From: Alviniconcha marisindica
Lineage: Eukaryota > Mollusca > Gastropoda > Provannidae
Direction of reading: 5' to 3'
Length of the DNA: 64,000 nt
Assembly: GCA_018857735.1 (NCBI GenBank)
Contig: JABMCL010002055.1
Span: 769,501 to 833,500, forward strand
Shown here: positions 1 to 13,402 of the stretch, one piece after another
Layout of the letters: every line of letters begins with the position of its first letter
Numbering within the stretch: position 1 is the stretch's first letter
The notes under the pieces: model-generated
What the model was told of the DNA's origin: nothing
Database searches by the model: none
Seen by the model: the letters and a program-made list of their open reading frames with translations, nothing else
Translations under genes and position numbers: made by a program

Positions 1-36
1 CTGAAGCCATACATCAAAGACATTTCCACTGAATAG
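1..36 (+). other. possible last codons of an upstream gene
   Basis: The first 36 bases are open in frame 1 and end in TAG, reading LKPYIKDISTE then stop. This could be the C-terminus of a plus-strand gene entering from the left. So short a stretch is open by chance fairly often, and no family is recognisable. Nothing else gene-like follows up to 718. Confidence 0.2.
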
Positions 37-718
37 CCACATCTGCCAGCCATCGCAAAGGCATTGGAGAGAAAAGAAAAGAAAAAAGAGCAGATGCAAA
101 GCACCTGTATTAGAAAAATTGAAATGATTTGAGAAACACATGAAGCAAAGAAATATGTGGGCATTTTACTTGTTGTTTTCTCTTTGTCTCATGGAATGAG
201 TCTCAACTTGGGTGGCAAAGAGTAATTGAAAGACAAGTTTTTGGTTCTCTGTTTGTGTTTTGGGATGCAGTCTCTAGTCGCAATGCCTGGCTCTATGCAC
301 ATCTGCTCATGAACACATCAGGCATAGCTGAAACAGGTCCTACAGCTGTGAGTGTGAGTGTGCATCTGTAAGAATCTCAGTCTTTGATTCCTGCCAGTGT
401 TGCTTTTAAACTTCATTAAAAAAAATGTTACTCCATGTGAATGATTAGTTTCTTGCTGGCTGTTCATAGCTGTATATCCTGCTGTGATACAATGGTTATC
501 CTTGGCACTTGCCTGCCACCATTTTATAAATTGACACTTTGCATGAGATTTCAGGTAGATTTCTCCAAGGAAAGTCGGCTGTTACACATTCATGCTACCC
601 AGCCCACAGCTGGTAGAATGTTTACAAAGGTTTGCTAGGACATTTGGCTGCCGTGGATTCTTTTACAGATGCATATCTGCAGCACACAGAGCTTTTGTTG
701 TCTTTGTCTTTTGTGTGT

Positions 719-834
719 GTGGAGGTAGTAGGGAGGTGTGAGGCTTTGTGGAGGTAGTAGGGAGGTGTGAGGCTTTGTGGAGGTAGTAGGGAGGTGTGAG
801 GTTTTGTGGAGGTAGTAGGGAGGTGTGAGGCTTT
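719..834. repeat. 29-bp tandem repeat, 4 copies
   Basis: Four near-identical head-to-tail units of 29 bp begin at 719, 748, 777 and 806, each starting GTGGAGGTAGTAGGGAGG. One copy has GGTTTT in place of GGCTTT. The short reading frames across it are by-products of the repeat. Confidence 0.9.
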
Positions 835-865
835 CTTCTTCTTTTTTTCTTTCTTTAATCTCACA

Positions 866-1203
866 CTGAGCCCACCACCGTAATCGTGAGCAGAAGGGCA
901 GGTTGGGGAGAGGGTTGGGGGAGAGAAAGTTACAGCTTGAACCCGTCTTCAGAGCTGCAGCCTCCCTGTCTGAAGTCCAGGTCTAGGGCCTGCAGCACTT
1001 GGTCACATGTACCTCCACCTTCTTTGCCACATTGGTGCCACCACCCTGATTCTGAGCAGAAGGGCAGGTTGGAGAGAGGGGTGGGGAAGAGAAAAGTTGC
1101 AGCTTGGACCCATCTTCAGAGCTGCAGCCTCCCTCTCTGAAGTCCAGGTCCAGTACCTACAGCACTGAGTCACATGCATCTCCAACTTCCTGGCCATACT
1201 GGT
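866..1203. repeat. ~168-bp tandem duplication
   Basis: Two diverged direct copies of about 168 bp run from 'CCACCACCGTAATCGTGAGC' (about 871) and 'CCACCACCCTGATTCTGAGC' (about 1037). Both continue through 'CAGAGCTGCAGCCTCCCT' and 'TGAAGTCCAGGTC'. A third copy begins near 1202 and is lost within about 25 bases. The short ORFs here follow the duplication and do not look coding. Confidence 0.85.
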
Positions 1204-3284
1204 GCCAGTGACCTTGATTTCAGCACAAAGATCACATCAATGATAGAAGGATGCAGCTGTGTGTTGTGGCTTCTTGAAGTTTGAGTGTAAAAAGATCTCA
1301 TAAAAGTAACACTGTTCCAAACGCAACTTTTATTTGGGAAATGAATAGCATTCTCAAAAATCCTGAATGATGTCATCAGAACGTTTTGAGCACTGTTCAT
1401 CTGAGAATATTCCCAACAGTTTGTAGAACTGTGAGCAAATGTGTCGTGTTGCAATGTTTGTAAACTCACATTTTTGGCATACATTTAAGTGATTCCTTGA
1501 TTGTTTGTTGGCAAGGTGGATTAATGCAAAAAGAACCATTATATCATAGATTACTTTCTGCTCTTTGTAAACTTATACCAAGCATGACCTGAGAAAGTGA
1601 GAGATTTGCTCTTCATAAAAGGTAAATGTCAAGGTGGTGGAGGGAGATAGGGACAGTTTCACAATCTAAATTCATTTTCATCTGTACTGTTGCAGATATT
1701 TGTTGTCTTCTTTTTTTCACAGTCCTGTGTTCAGATAATGTATACAACACTCAGCACAGAGTAGTATAAAGCTGCATCTCATTTTGCTTTTCTTTCTGTG
1801 TGTACATAGTGTGTTCTGGTTTAGAACAAAGTCTGTAATGTCCCCTCCAGATGGATTCTGTTTGTTTGAAAAATCCAAATACAGCCTGGACAAGTCCTAA
1901 AACAAACAGGCAAGTAAACAAAAGGTCCAGCTGCAGTTATTTGCACAGAACCAGATTTTCTTCTCTTGCCATTATTCTTGTTCGTAAATTTGTAAACCCC
2001 CCCCCCCCCCCCCCCTTTTTTCTTTTCTTCATTAGGTGTTTTACAAGTGTATTTTGTACAAAGGAATATACATAAGGTACACACCTGTGCATATATGTCT
2101 GTGTGTACCTGCTCCTTGTGTACAGGTGTTTGCTTTAGTTTCGTCTTTGAAATCGTGCCATGTATCTAAGATGCCATGGTCAGAGTTGTGCGAGGTGAAT
2201 TCAAAGGAATTTGCTTTCCACTCAGTAATGTTGAAATGTTTTTGACCACAATGAGTCAATTTGTCCGAGTAGAACAATTCCCAGCTGACAAGTAGATGAA
2301 CATAGGTTTTAATCCACATTTGCTACTGCCCTTTCTCTTTAAAGAAAATAATTGTGGTCTGTGGTCTGAGCGATAGGCTTCTATTCATGGCACTCGGCGA
2401 GACATGCAGTTGAAGTCAAGTCAGAGTTTTCTCCTCGAAAAGTAGGCAGATCTGGTTTTACTTTCAGATTTTTTTTACATGCTCTGGCACATTGAGGTGG
2501 CGTGGATCGGGAGACCTACATATTCCTGAGGTGGAAGTCTTAATTAAGTCATTAATTAAGAAAAAAACACTAGGAACACGCAGTGCACTGAAAAAAGCAT
2601 CCTCCATACGGTGAGCGAGAGTTCACCCCCATCTTAATGCAGACGTGCGCTGGTGATGAGAGTGTAGTGTTGGGCACTGTCTGCCTCATCCACCTACAGG
2701 GATCTCAGTCCCCACAAGATTTCTGGAGACCACTGGGCAACAAACAGGTCTAACAACATGGTTCTTGACCCTGGAATTGAAGCACATTTAACCCCGGAAG
2801 TTAAAGACCAAATTTACAGAATTAAAGAAAAAAAGAAAGAAAGAAATGTTTTAAGTATACACTGCAACATGGGAAACTGCAGCATCAAGTTTGGGGTTTG
2901 CAGGTTTATTTGTGAACAAGTCTTAAAAACCTGCAGTGCTAAATGCTTGTAAATTATTGGGGTCACATGGCTTATACAGTGCCACTGAGGTGAAAGAAGT
3001 AAATCAAATGTTAAATGTGGCATAATGTGGAATGGGTTGTTTTGTGTATGTAGTTTTACTCTCTTTTTTTTCTTCTTTTTTTTAATGACGATGTCTTTTC
3101 CTGAACATGAGCTTTGTTGAGTATGCACTGTGTATGGCACTCTGTTGGTAAACTGTTTTAATTGTTTTTGAGTTAACTGGATCTTCACATCTGTAACCAG
3201 TTGTTGTTTTTTATATATTTTATTTTTAATATATATAGTTGTTGTTTTGTGTGTGTGTGTGTGTGTTTGAGGGGTGGGGGGAAG
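1204..3284. other. intergenic, no gene seen
   Basis: This is AT-rich unique sequence with a poly-C run near 1998-2014 and short homopolymers. No frame shows a recognisable domain, and no paired splice sites frame a sensible exon. Confidence 0.6.
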
Positions 3285-3933
3285 CAGACACTAAATCTTT
3301 GCATATCACTTTAGAGGGCATACTTCAGACATGCTAATCAGGAACAGACACTAAATCTTTACATATTAAGTAAGGGGCAACCTTGTGACATACTAATTGG
3401 GGACAGTCACTTAATGTTTACATATTAAGCAAGGGGAAACCTTCTGACATACTAGTCAGGGACAGACACTGAATCTTTACATATTAAGTAAGGGGCAACC
3501 TTCTGACATACTAGTCAGGGACAGACACTGAATCTTTGCATATTAAGTAAGGGGCAACCTTCTGACATACTATTCAGGGACAGACACTGAATCTTTACAT
3601 ATTAAGTAAGGGGCAACCTTCTGACATACTATTCAGGGAGAGACACTGAATCTTTACATATTAAGTAAGGGGCAACCTTCTGACATACTATTCAGGGACA
3701 GACACTGAATCTTTACATATTAAGTAAGGGGCAACCTTCTGACATACTATTCATGGACAGACACTGAATCTTTACATATTAAGTAGGGGGCAACCTTCTG
3801 ACATACTAGTCAGGGACAGACACTGAATCTTTACATATTAAGTAGGGGGCAACCTTCTGACATGCTCAATGGGGATGGACACTAAGCCATTACATGTTAC
3901 ATAAGGGGCAACCTTCAGACATTCTAATCATGT
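3285..3933. repeat. 59-bp satellite, about 11 copies
   Basis: Each unit contains CAGACACTGAATCTTTACAT, ATTAAGTAAGGGGCAACC and TTCTGACATACT. Central copies differ by only one or two bases. The outer copies (3285-3400 and 3860-3933) are clearly diverged, the usual gradient left by unequal exchange. No open frame is kept across units. Confidence 0.95.
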
Positions 3934-6900
3934 TGTAGGCACACAGGGGTGCCATTTTACGCAAACTGCATTAAAAACAACAAATTACTCTGAGATGTTT
4001 TTTATGCCTCTCAAAGTCAAAGCCACATGATGCTTTATACCTGCAGGAAATCTGTGGTTTTGTTGCACAATTAAATTTACAGTATGAGGCATGTTCTAAA
4101 AAAATCCCTTCAGCCCTGGGGTTATTTTTATACACAACAAAATCTCCAAGTTGGTAATACATCTAGTAGTCTTCATGTGTTCACCACAGAGATTCTTTGA
4201 CAAACACTGTAACAGTGTCTGATAATTTATTGTGTAGTAACAAAACATCTGGAAAGTAATTTGTCAATATTAGCATACTTGCCATGGTTCAGGTTGGGGG
4301 CTGTTAAAATCTGAAGCATAAAATTCAGGTTTTTGAATATTTTGAGAGGAAAACAAACAAAAGCAAGTTTTACCAAAAATAGCTAATGCTTGCCGTTGCT
4401 TTTCAGATCCAAGTTTTGGTGCACTTTTCTGATGGAGGATTTGATGCACAGATGTCTGTTTTCACATCTATAATCTGGAAGATGGCAAACATGTGTTGAG
4501 AATTAGGCTGGATATAGTTTGATTCTCACGGTGTTGTTTTCCTTTGAGAAAACAAGGATTTTCTCATGGGAAAAAATTCCTAACTCCAACATCATCCATA
4601 GGAAGAGGAAATGTTCAGTTGACATGCACTGAAAATGAAAATAGGTTGTTCAATTTCTTTTAAACTCTCATGTGACCCTAAAAGTGGGTCATAGTGATGA
4701 AAAAAAGTGTGGACATACAAAGGTCAATAATGGCATCATGCAAGAGTGAAAAAAATCCCATTAAAAGTTTCCTAGAAGCAAGGTGCAAACGGTGTTGGTC
4801 ATCTTGCCAAAGTACACATGAAAGTTTCTTGTAGTATTATGTTCTTTATGATCTAATTTTGTCCAATAGATATATGTAAGTATGTCATCTTACAAGTTTT
4901 CACTCAGGTGCTTGTCGGGAACAGACAGCTTCCATTTGTTGTTTTCACAACACTGCTCTGAAATTTAGTCACTGTCTGGTATAAAGTGTAAAGCTCAGTG
5001 GTATTAATAGGTTCGTAAGGTGTCACTTAAATAATCTCCCAGAAAAAAAAAAAACTTTAAAGTTCTTGCCAAGTCCACAAATAGCAAGCCAATGGCTGGC
5101 TGAAAGGATTGTGTGCAGGCTGCGAGTGGATTCGAGGGCCATGCAAAGTTAACATGACCGGACAAGAACTTGCTGAAGAACACAGCTTGTTGCAGCTTTA
5201 CAACTTCACTTCCTGGAGCATTAAAATTAGGTCAGCATCACAGCAACTCATACTGAGTGAAAACACCAGTGGGGTTTATCATCATGCAATGTTGTAAAGA
5301 GCTCACTTAAATAGTCTCATACTACAGAGCTCAGGAGCTGTGTGAAAGTCAAGATGGATGTCCTGGGCTCCCATCCCTAATAAACCTACAGTTTCTGTGG
5401 ATGTAGAGCAACACTTCAACCAAGTCTCATATATACTACAAATGCAAACTACATGTATATGTAGACAAATAGCAGAGAAAATATGACTAATTCCACTTTG
5501 AATGCAGGTTGGCCTGTGCAGTTGCATTGTTATTGTTGTTTGGTGCGTGCATACCATTGTTGGCCAAAGAGTGCCTTGAATATTGGCAATGCACATTGTG
5601 CATTAAATATATATATATATATGAAACATATAAATATGCATGCAGAAGTTCCAGGCAAAACTGATTATGTTCTGATCTCACTTGGAAAGAGTTGTTTCGT
5701 TTACACATCTGCTTTGGTGGTCTGATTATTCTTTCTTTTTCACTTCAATCACTTTCTCTCTTTGAACCTATTCAAAGTATTTGGTGGCATGCTTTACACA
5801 TAATGTGATCAGAATGTTTGATGAACCATGCCTCATAAAATACAGTTTGGTTGACTGGGCGTAAAACACCAAGTTTCTTACTTACTTTATTTCCTCTCTA
5901 AGCCACATGCAGTTCTTTTGGGTTCTCTTTAAGAGAATGAGTGGTGCTTTATCCAGGACAATGATAGTCAAATACAAAATAAACCCTTACATGTTTACAT
6001 ATATGTGCGAAGAGTTTTGAAATGTTTTTGCTACGACTATTGATCACCCAGAAGTGACCCTATGCTGTTGATATGACAAAATCCACTTTGTTAGACTGTC
6101 AGTGTAAGCCTTTTTTTTTCTTTGTCAAACTGTCAGTGTGAATGGCTTCTTCAAAACAAATAGGGGATGTGTTTTCTTTCAATATGTTGCCAAGGCAAAG
6201 CTAGTGTCTGGCAAGTGACTGAAGCATTGCAGGGCTCAAAGGTTTTACATAGAGTAGGACTTATTATAAAGGTTGCAGGCACTTTTGTGGGTGGTCAGCA
6301 GACTCCATGGTGTGAACTCAATCGTTTTCTTTTCAAAAAGACACCCAAAAAGGGCAGTCAAATGTTAGTATAAACTCTCAAGCTCAAGAGAAGAAATGTC
6401 CACCTTTTTCTATATGTATATGGCAATAAAGCTGTCATCAGGCAATACTACTATCACCAATATGAAAGCAGACATGCTGTTAACTGCAAAAAGGACACAG
6501 TAGCTTGTTGTCTGGACGCATATAAAAAACAGTTCTTTGTGGGGGTATGTGAAAGTGCATTTCTATGGAATGTTTGAAAATTATGTTCACCATTTTACAT
6601 TTGACTCTAATTTTGTTTACATTTTGAGTCCCTAGAAACCCCTTTCACCCCTCACCTCAACTCAGTTTGCTGTACTGTAACATGCACCTTTCCACCACAA
6701 ACCTGTAGGTGCAGAACCATGCCATCTTCATGGAACAAGCATTGCCTAGGGACAAAACATACATCCACACACAGACACTACGTCTGTATGCCTAGGATTG
6801 GTGAAGGTGTTGAGCGTGTTTTTTAATAGACATGTCAGCTTGATGTAAATATTTATATATAAAAAAAATGGAACAATTTTTTAAAAATAAAACATATCCC

Positions 6901-7070
6901 TAGTTGGGAATTTTGATTTGGAAACACTCCATGTAAGTGTGTGTGTGTGTGTGCGTGTGTGCATTCATATGCATGCCTGATGAGCGTACTTTTTGTCATA
7001 TATATGGGAAAATGGCCTTTTCTTCCTTTTTTCATTTCGTGAGTGTGCTTTTCACTATTGTCAGACACAA
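3934..7070. other. intergenic, dispersed repeats only
   Basis: No gene was found. Two dispersed-repeat pieces are visible. One at about 5307-5420 contains CAGGAGCTGTGTGAAAGTC and GGATGTAGAGCAACACTT and recurs at 30062-30165 and, inverted, at 56935-57035. The other at about 5848-5885 contains GACTGGGCGTAAAACACCAA and recurs at 13800-13862 and 32226-32280. An (AT)n run lies near 5608-5622. Confidence 0.6.
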
Positions 7071-7205
7071 TGCTGTGACCTGACGGGGGATTGGACCTGT
7101 GACCATCTGGCCCAACTCATCTGAGCAGTGTCCTTTGAGGCTGTGCTCACATGAATGACTACATGGGTCGCAGCTAATACACTGCACTGCTGTTACTAAA
7201 ACCAG
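7070..7205 (-). repeat. tRNA-like SINE head (candidate)
   Basis: On the minus strand the segment contains GGTCCAATCCC, a fair match to the tRNA T-arm B box, with 'GCTCAGATGAGTTGGG' upstream as a loose A-box-like stretch. A GAAGAAGAAG run lies at the plus-strand right end, near 7205. It is too degenerate to fold as a working tRNA. Confidence 0.35.
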
Positions 7206-8640
7206 AAGAAGAAGAAACCCCAGTACAGACTAGCAAGGTGATTATGTTGCAGAATGGTAAAGGAAACAGCAGTTGTCATGAAACACCAGGGAGAGCAAGT
7301 GAACATAAGTGGCTGCCATTATTCAAATTTTAAAATATTTTTTAATCTGAAACAAAGTTGACTGCAAGCATTCTGAAATGAGCAAAATGCACAGAGGTTA
7401 AAAATAATGCTTATTTTAACATGATTTCCAGCAAAAATAGCTTTGTCAAACAATGATATGAATTTAATTTGATCTACTTAGCTTGTAGCTGGTTAAGAGG
7501 TTTTGGGGGAGAAATCATTCTTTCCAACCACCACCACCCCAACCCCCCACACCCCCAAAAAAAACCCACCCCACTCCTCTCCATCAACTGCAAAAAAAAG
7601 ATTCTCCACCAAAACCGCACATGTGAACATGTTCTATGTTTAAGAGCAAATGTGTACATGGACACACCCTGCATGTTGCTAGGCTAGCATGTACATTCAA
7701 CTATCGCACCATCAGCCTAAATGGATCATGACCATGTCATCTTTCTGTCTTTCCATTACCAGGCAAGTTTCCTGAATACTTTTACTCATAATTCTGTACA
7801 TGCAAGCACTTTAAACAACAGAACTTCTGCGGCACATCATCTAGAAAAAGCCAGGAATGACAGCAAACAATGAAAACCTCTTTGGTCAAAAATAATTAAA
7901 ACTACAGACACAAATAGAAATAATATGATGAGGAAAAACAGAAGAAGAAAAAAAATCACTGCAGAATGCAGAGGAAACATTTTTTACATGAACCCCCCCC
8001 CCCAGGCTACTTTGTACAATGTGTGCTGTTAGACTTCATTCAAAATACTTTTCTCAATATTAGAATCAACAGCTCACCATCCAGTCTCACATCAAACCAC
8101 ATATGAAAGACTATTTAAATCCATGGTAACTCATCATAATGATTGTCCATGCCTGAAAGAAAGAGTGAGACAAAAAGTGAGAAAAGCTTTTAAACAGGAA
8201 AAAACAAACAAGAAAAGAGCCTTCCAACACAGCTCTTTGATTCAACACCCCTTACCATGCATAAACACCAGCTGTCTGATCTCCCACAAGAAAAAACACA
8301 ATCAATAGTATAATACTGATAACTTTAACATTCAAACAAAAATGTGTATACAGCCATGCCATATAATTAGAATGCCACTTGGTTTTTTGTTTTGTTTATA
8401 TTGTAAACAATAAAAAAATGTATATAATTGGAATGCCACTTGGGTTTTTTGTTTATATTTGTTTGGGTTGGGATGGGGGTAGGGGAGAAGCTAAAAATGA
8501 CAGATTGTGTCATCGAAAATACTCATCATTAAATTGAAGGTATGAATGAGATTCTTAAGATAGCTGTCTGAAATCAGACTATGTTTAGAATTAGGATGCT
8601 AAGCCTGTAAATTCTACTGATGGGGTTGTTAAAAGGGGCT
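7206..8640. other. intergenic, no gene seen
   Basis: AT-rich sequence with a C-rich patch at 7526-7580 and a C10 run near 7992. No coding signal was found in either strand. Confidence 0.55.
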
Positions 8641-9830
8641 TTAACTCTTTCATCCCTGAAAACCGCTACAGCGGTTGAGAGAATCTTTCCCTTCATTCCT
8701 GAGAACCGCTAGAGAGGGGCAGTCATGAACACTCCCTTCCTTCCGGCGGGCTGCTGCAGCGGTTCTGCCTTTGAAATCCGTGCCTATCTGTCACATGGTC
8801 AGCAGGTCAGTTCCCCCTGGCCAGTGTAACGGGACCTGAGGAATGTTTTGATAAGCCTCACAATGCTTTGATTAGGGTGCCTGCCACTGCCAGAGTGGGA
8901 AAGTGTCCAGTGCACAAAATTTGTCCATTTCTAGGGATGGGGTTAGGTTATTCTGTACAGTTGGAAAAATGGCGGCAGATGAGTACAACGACAGTGATCA
9001 GTTCTCTGACGATGATGTTTATGACAATCTGGGCGAAAATTATTTTGATCTGTTTGAACTGACAGGAGAGGAGAGAGCAGAGCTTGCAAATGCATTTAAA
9101 GATGATAGTGAGAGTGGTGATGAACTGGATGATGAAAACCTGCCATTGTTTTTTACCGGCTCAGCCACGTTTTGAGTGGACAGGTGGGGACACTGCTGTG
9201 ACACGAGACATACCTCTGATGTCCAGTGCAGATGTGTACACAGACATAGTAAATATAGTTGTCCAGAGTTACGGTGCAAACATTGTGTATATATATGATA
9301 GAGACGGCACATGGATTACACTAAAATGAAACAATCATATTGTGAACTCATACTTCCTACTCTTGTGCAAACCATCACCTTTTCATCGCCATTTCAAGGA
9401 CACAGACAATGTGACAAACGGAATTTCTGGAGACAGTTTCTATGTGGATGTTATCAGGGACATCAGACTGTAAGTAGGGAGCATGTTCCATTTCTCTTGG
9501 CATGTTCTGTGGGCCTGCAAAACGTTGGTTTCGTCTGTTTGTCTTAAAAAAGGTATGTGTCACATTTATTTGCACCTGTGTGTCACCCTCCTGGCAACAG
9601 TGACCCTGAAAGTGTGACCACTGCCTTCTGACTTCATTTACCTACACAGCGATATATAGGTTGCCATGGTTTTAGTAAGAGCTTGCAGACACAGATGACT
9701 CAAACCCACATACCCTCTTTCATACATTTTTTCCTTATGAAAACCCAGGAATGAAAGGACTGTTATGTACATAGGAACATACGAATAAGGGGAAGTAATG
9801 CCAAATACGAAACAGGGATGAAAGAGTTAA
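8641..9830 (+). mobile_element. TTAA-flanked piggyBac-like transposon remnant
   Basis: The element runs 8645-9826 (1,182 bp) between two TTAA tetranucleotides (8641-8644 and 9827-9830), the target-site duplication of piggyBac-type elements. Its ends are perfect 14-bp inverted repeats, CTCTTTCATCCCTG and CAGGGATGAAAGAG. Subterminal sequences repeat the theme: TTCATTCCTGAGAACCGCT near 8693, and AGGAATGAAAGG near 9748 in inverse orientation. An acidic N-terminal-like frame at 8969-9172 (starting MAADEYNDSDQFSDDD) continues in another frame as RFEWTGGDTAVTRD and then in a third. It is therefore frameshifted and far shorter than a piggyBac transposase. The superfamily call rests on TTAA, the inverted repeats and the acidic N-terminus; no catalytic aspartate region is present. 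Confidence 0.75.
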
Positions 9831-10805
9831 GGGGATTTTGGTCTATGTCATGCTACTGAAATGCAGATCCCAACTGGACTTGTGAGTATGGCAGCACTGT
9901 AATTACCAAAAATGATGGCCTACCAAATGACTTTCTTTCTACTGACATGCAGATCCCCCCAATTGGACTTATGAGTATGGCAGCATAACTGTAATTATCA
10001 AAAATGACAGCCTGCCATATAACTACATGCTACTGTCATATCACTGACAGATCTATCGCACAGTTTGTCATTGTCCTCCAGGGCAGAAGGGTACCAACTG
10101 TAAAGTGTAACCTCACATCTAAATCTTTAGAATAACGTCCACAGAGATCTCTTTCCAAAGACAAACTGGTGATCATGGAATGATCTAGCTCACTAACAGC
10201 TGACTTCACAGAACAGAACAGCTTCACACAGACCACTCAGACCAACATGCATTTAAATACAAAATACCAGTGTTTTTGATCTTCAGAGATATGCTGTCAA
10301 ATACTTAAAAAACTGCTCTGTAACAGATCCAGTGGACATTTCATACCAGCTCTTCTGTGAGTATTGCTGTGTAACTTTACTTCATTACTACATGTACATC
10401 AAAAATCTGCAACAGAAGCAGCACAAACTTCACATCAGCACTTTTGTCTGTGTTGTTGTGTAACTTTACTTCATTATTACAGGCATATCAATGTCCATTC
10501 AACAAAGATAAAACCAAAAAATCAACCAGGAGAAGTTTGCACAGAAGAATGTCTGAAACAAGCGACTCTCATTCAATTCAAAAGCACAAGCATCAACTCC
10601 AGCATGCAAAAAACACATGCACGCACACATCCACAATACATAGCTTCAGACCTGATAGAAAGTGAGTGCCTACAATATCAATGTCAAAAGCATGTTTCAA
10701 AAGAAGCAAGGAACCATCTCTAAAAGAAATAAACAATAAAGTGTCAAGATCCATTTCACTGTAGCCGTCGTGGATGTTCATAGGACTGGATGAGACGTGA
10801 CCAGA
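9831..10805. other. 3' flank of the secreted-protein gene
   Basis: This probably includes the 3'-untranslated region of the minus-strand gene that ends at 10806. I could not point to a convincing minus-strand polyadenylation signal. A short near-duplicate, GCATCTACTGAAATGCAGATCCC-like, occurs at about 9850 and 9940. Confidence 0.4.
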
Positions 10806-13354
10806 TCAGTATTTGTCACAGTTCCTTGAGGAATACTGGGTGCAGACAGAGTCACTGGTGTCCTCTGCATATTCTGCCTTCTTATCCAAAGCGGCACCTG
10901 AACATAAGTCAGAGAACTTCATTACGCTCACAGTAAAAAAGACTGGCAACACCCTGCATGAAGTATCTTATACATCACACCTAAACAGATGTGCTGCAAA
11001 AACATATACTTGTGTCCTAGTAAAAGGCTACCAACAACTTGTGCACCCAGCAAATTAATGTTATTCAGAATCAGATTATCTTTTTCAAACATTTTTTTTA
11101 TACAACAATTTATTCTTTCTTCCTGTTTTGAATGCAAGTTAAAAACTTGAATGAGCTTTTGCTTTTCCCATTGGCATATGTTTGAGCTGGAGTCTGGTTG
11201 CCAAAGTAAACAACATATTAACTCTGGGGCATACTAGTTGGCTTTCTACTGCTTTGCTGGTACCAAGCTCAAAGCCTCACTTTCCAGCACCTTCCTCCAA
11301 ACTCTGCCAGAACTGGTTACGCCACTGACAGGGCACTCCTTATATCTATGCACCTGTCCACCAATGCTGTCAGCATCCTCCAAAAGGTCTGGTGTTTTAA
11401 GCAATGTGGATAGGTATAACAGAGATGCCTGATATAATACGCCTATTACAAATGTGCTATCACAGCACCGAGACCTATGGCGTAACAAATTATGCCAGTG
11501 GTTGAAGGAAGGATGTTGTTAAATCAGTGCTTGGAGTTTGTGCTAGTACATGACTATATGCATGTTGTTATGAATGTGCACACAAACCATGCCTCATTCC
11601 ATGTGAATCTTTACATCACAGGTGAAAATAAGGACATACTAAATACTGAATTAATTTTATTAAACACATGCCATGCATTCCCTCTTGATTTCTTTTAAGT
11701 TTTACCCTTATGTCTCAGACACATCTCAGATCAGCAATGACAATGACAGTAACCTTTTCATAAGAACTGAAAAAAACATTTCATGACCAAGCTCAATTTA
11801 TATGCCGTTTTGGCAGAAAGATAAAGATAAAGAGAAAGTAAGGAGCAAGAGCAAGTACCAGTGATAAGATTGTGGAGATTGCAGTAGTTGGTTCCATAGT
11901 CCAGTATCGCGTACCAAGTTTCTGAAGTGCTGTAACCCTGCAAAAAAGAGCCATGACTCAAACTCATAGTCATTCTTGCAGAGAATGCATAACAGAGTAA
12001 TATGATACTGCTGTTCTACATTCTCCCTATCTCTCTCTCTCATACCTATATTATGTATATAAGTAATGCCTGTAATTTGATATCTGTTTATCAGTAGCTT
12101 AGCAAGGACTAGTTGTTAGACAGGTTTTTTGACTGAACCTAAACTACAATCCTTGTAAAATAAAGTTTTTGAGTTCGAGTTCGAGTTCTCTCTCTCGATA
12201 AATCTCTCTATATATATGATATATATATCTATGCACTTACTTTTCTTGCTTCATATATGTTGAACCACACACACACACATACACACACTCAGCTTCACCA
12301 CTCCTAGAACTTGAAGAAAGTCAGTAACACACACACACCAACCCTACAAACACTGCAAGGAAATGCAGCATCAATACCAGATTTTTTTTTTAAAGGAAAG
12401 AATCTTCTTCTGTAAGTTTATACATGATGAAACAATGTACACACAGGCCACCACTCAAGACTTTATCAACAATCAGTTAAAATAAATTCCTTTCTTATCC
12501 AAATTTTTCAATCTAGAAGTAGGAACACCAAAAGACAAAGTCTGAAGTCTGCTTTCACGAATGAGCTGGTCAAAAAATAATAATAATATAAAGTTCCATG
12601 CTTGTTACTAAAACTAACTTTATAAACTAATGAAGCAACTGACATAAAATGGCGAAGAATTCTTTCTGGCAGCATTACATTCCAACTGTTTTTGTGCTGC
12701 GATTCATTTCAGGCACATTTAGGGTCAAGCAGAAGTAACAGTTTCTCTGTTTATTTAAGTTTGTATGTACTCACAGAAACTTCACAACCGCTGCCTCCCC
12801 CACTTGCAGTGAAGTCAAAGGTCAGATCATCCACATAATGCTTCACAGGTGTGACATGTTTTGCAGTCACCTGGGCATCTGTTTTGCTTATTAACTGAAA
12901 CACACACACACACACACACGTTACAAACAGAATGGAAAAGAAAAAGGATGCTCTGAAGAATACATATAAACCGTCATAGTTCTAAGGTTTCAGAGCTGCC
13001 CCAGTCAATGAGAATATCACAAATAACACTCTAATGTCTATGGCATCAAGTCTACCTGAAAAGCTGGAACAAGTGGAAGTGCGGTCACCAGCACCATGTT
13101 TGGCCCACAAACTTACGCATAACAGCAGGACAACAGACTGCTGGATTTAAAACAAAACGGGGGAAAAAATCAAAAAAGGAATAGTTATGTATGTTCCCTG
13201 AATTGATGAAGAGGGATCTATACCATTACCAGTTGCAATCAAATAAGGCTCACCATGTTTATCTGAATGCTGTAATCTGATGTATATTATCCTGCATTCC
13301 ACTGCTCATCAAAAACTTGTGGCAGCTTGAACTGGCCCCATACGCTGTGGTTTC

Positions 13355-13402
<48 letters not shown>

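Noticed and set aside
3285..3933. CRISPR-like regular repeats
   Set aside because: Units are contiguous with no unique spacers; it is a eukaryotic satellite.
9311..9547. 78-residue plus frame as a host gene
   Set aside because: It lies inside the TTAA-flanked transposon remnant, and the likely coding frame there is a different one.
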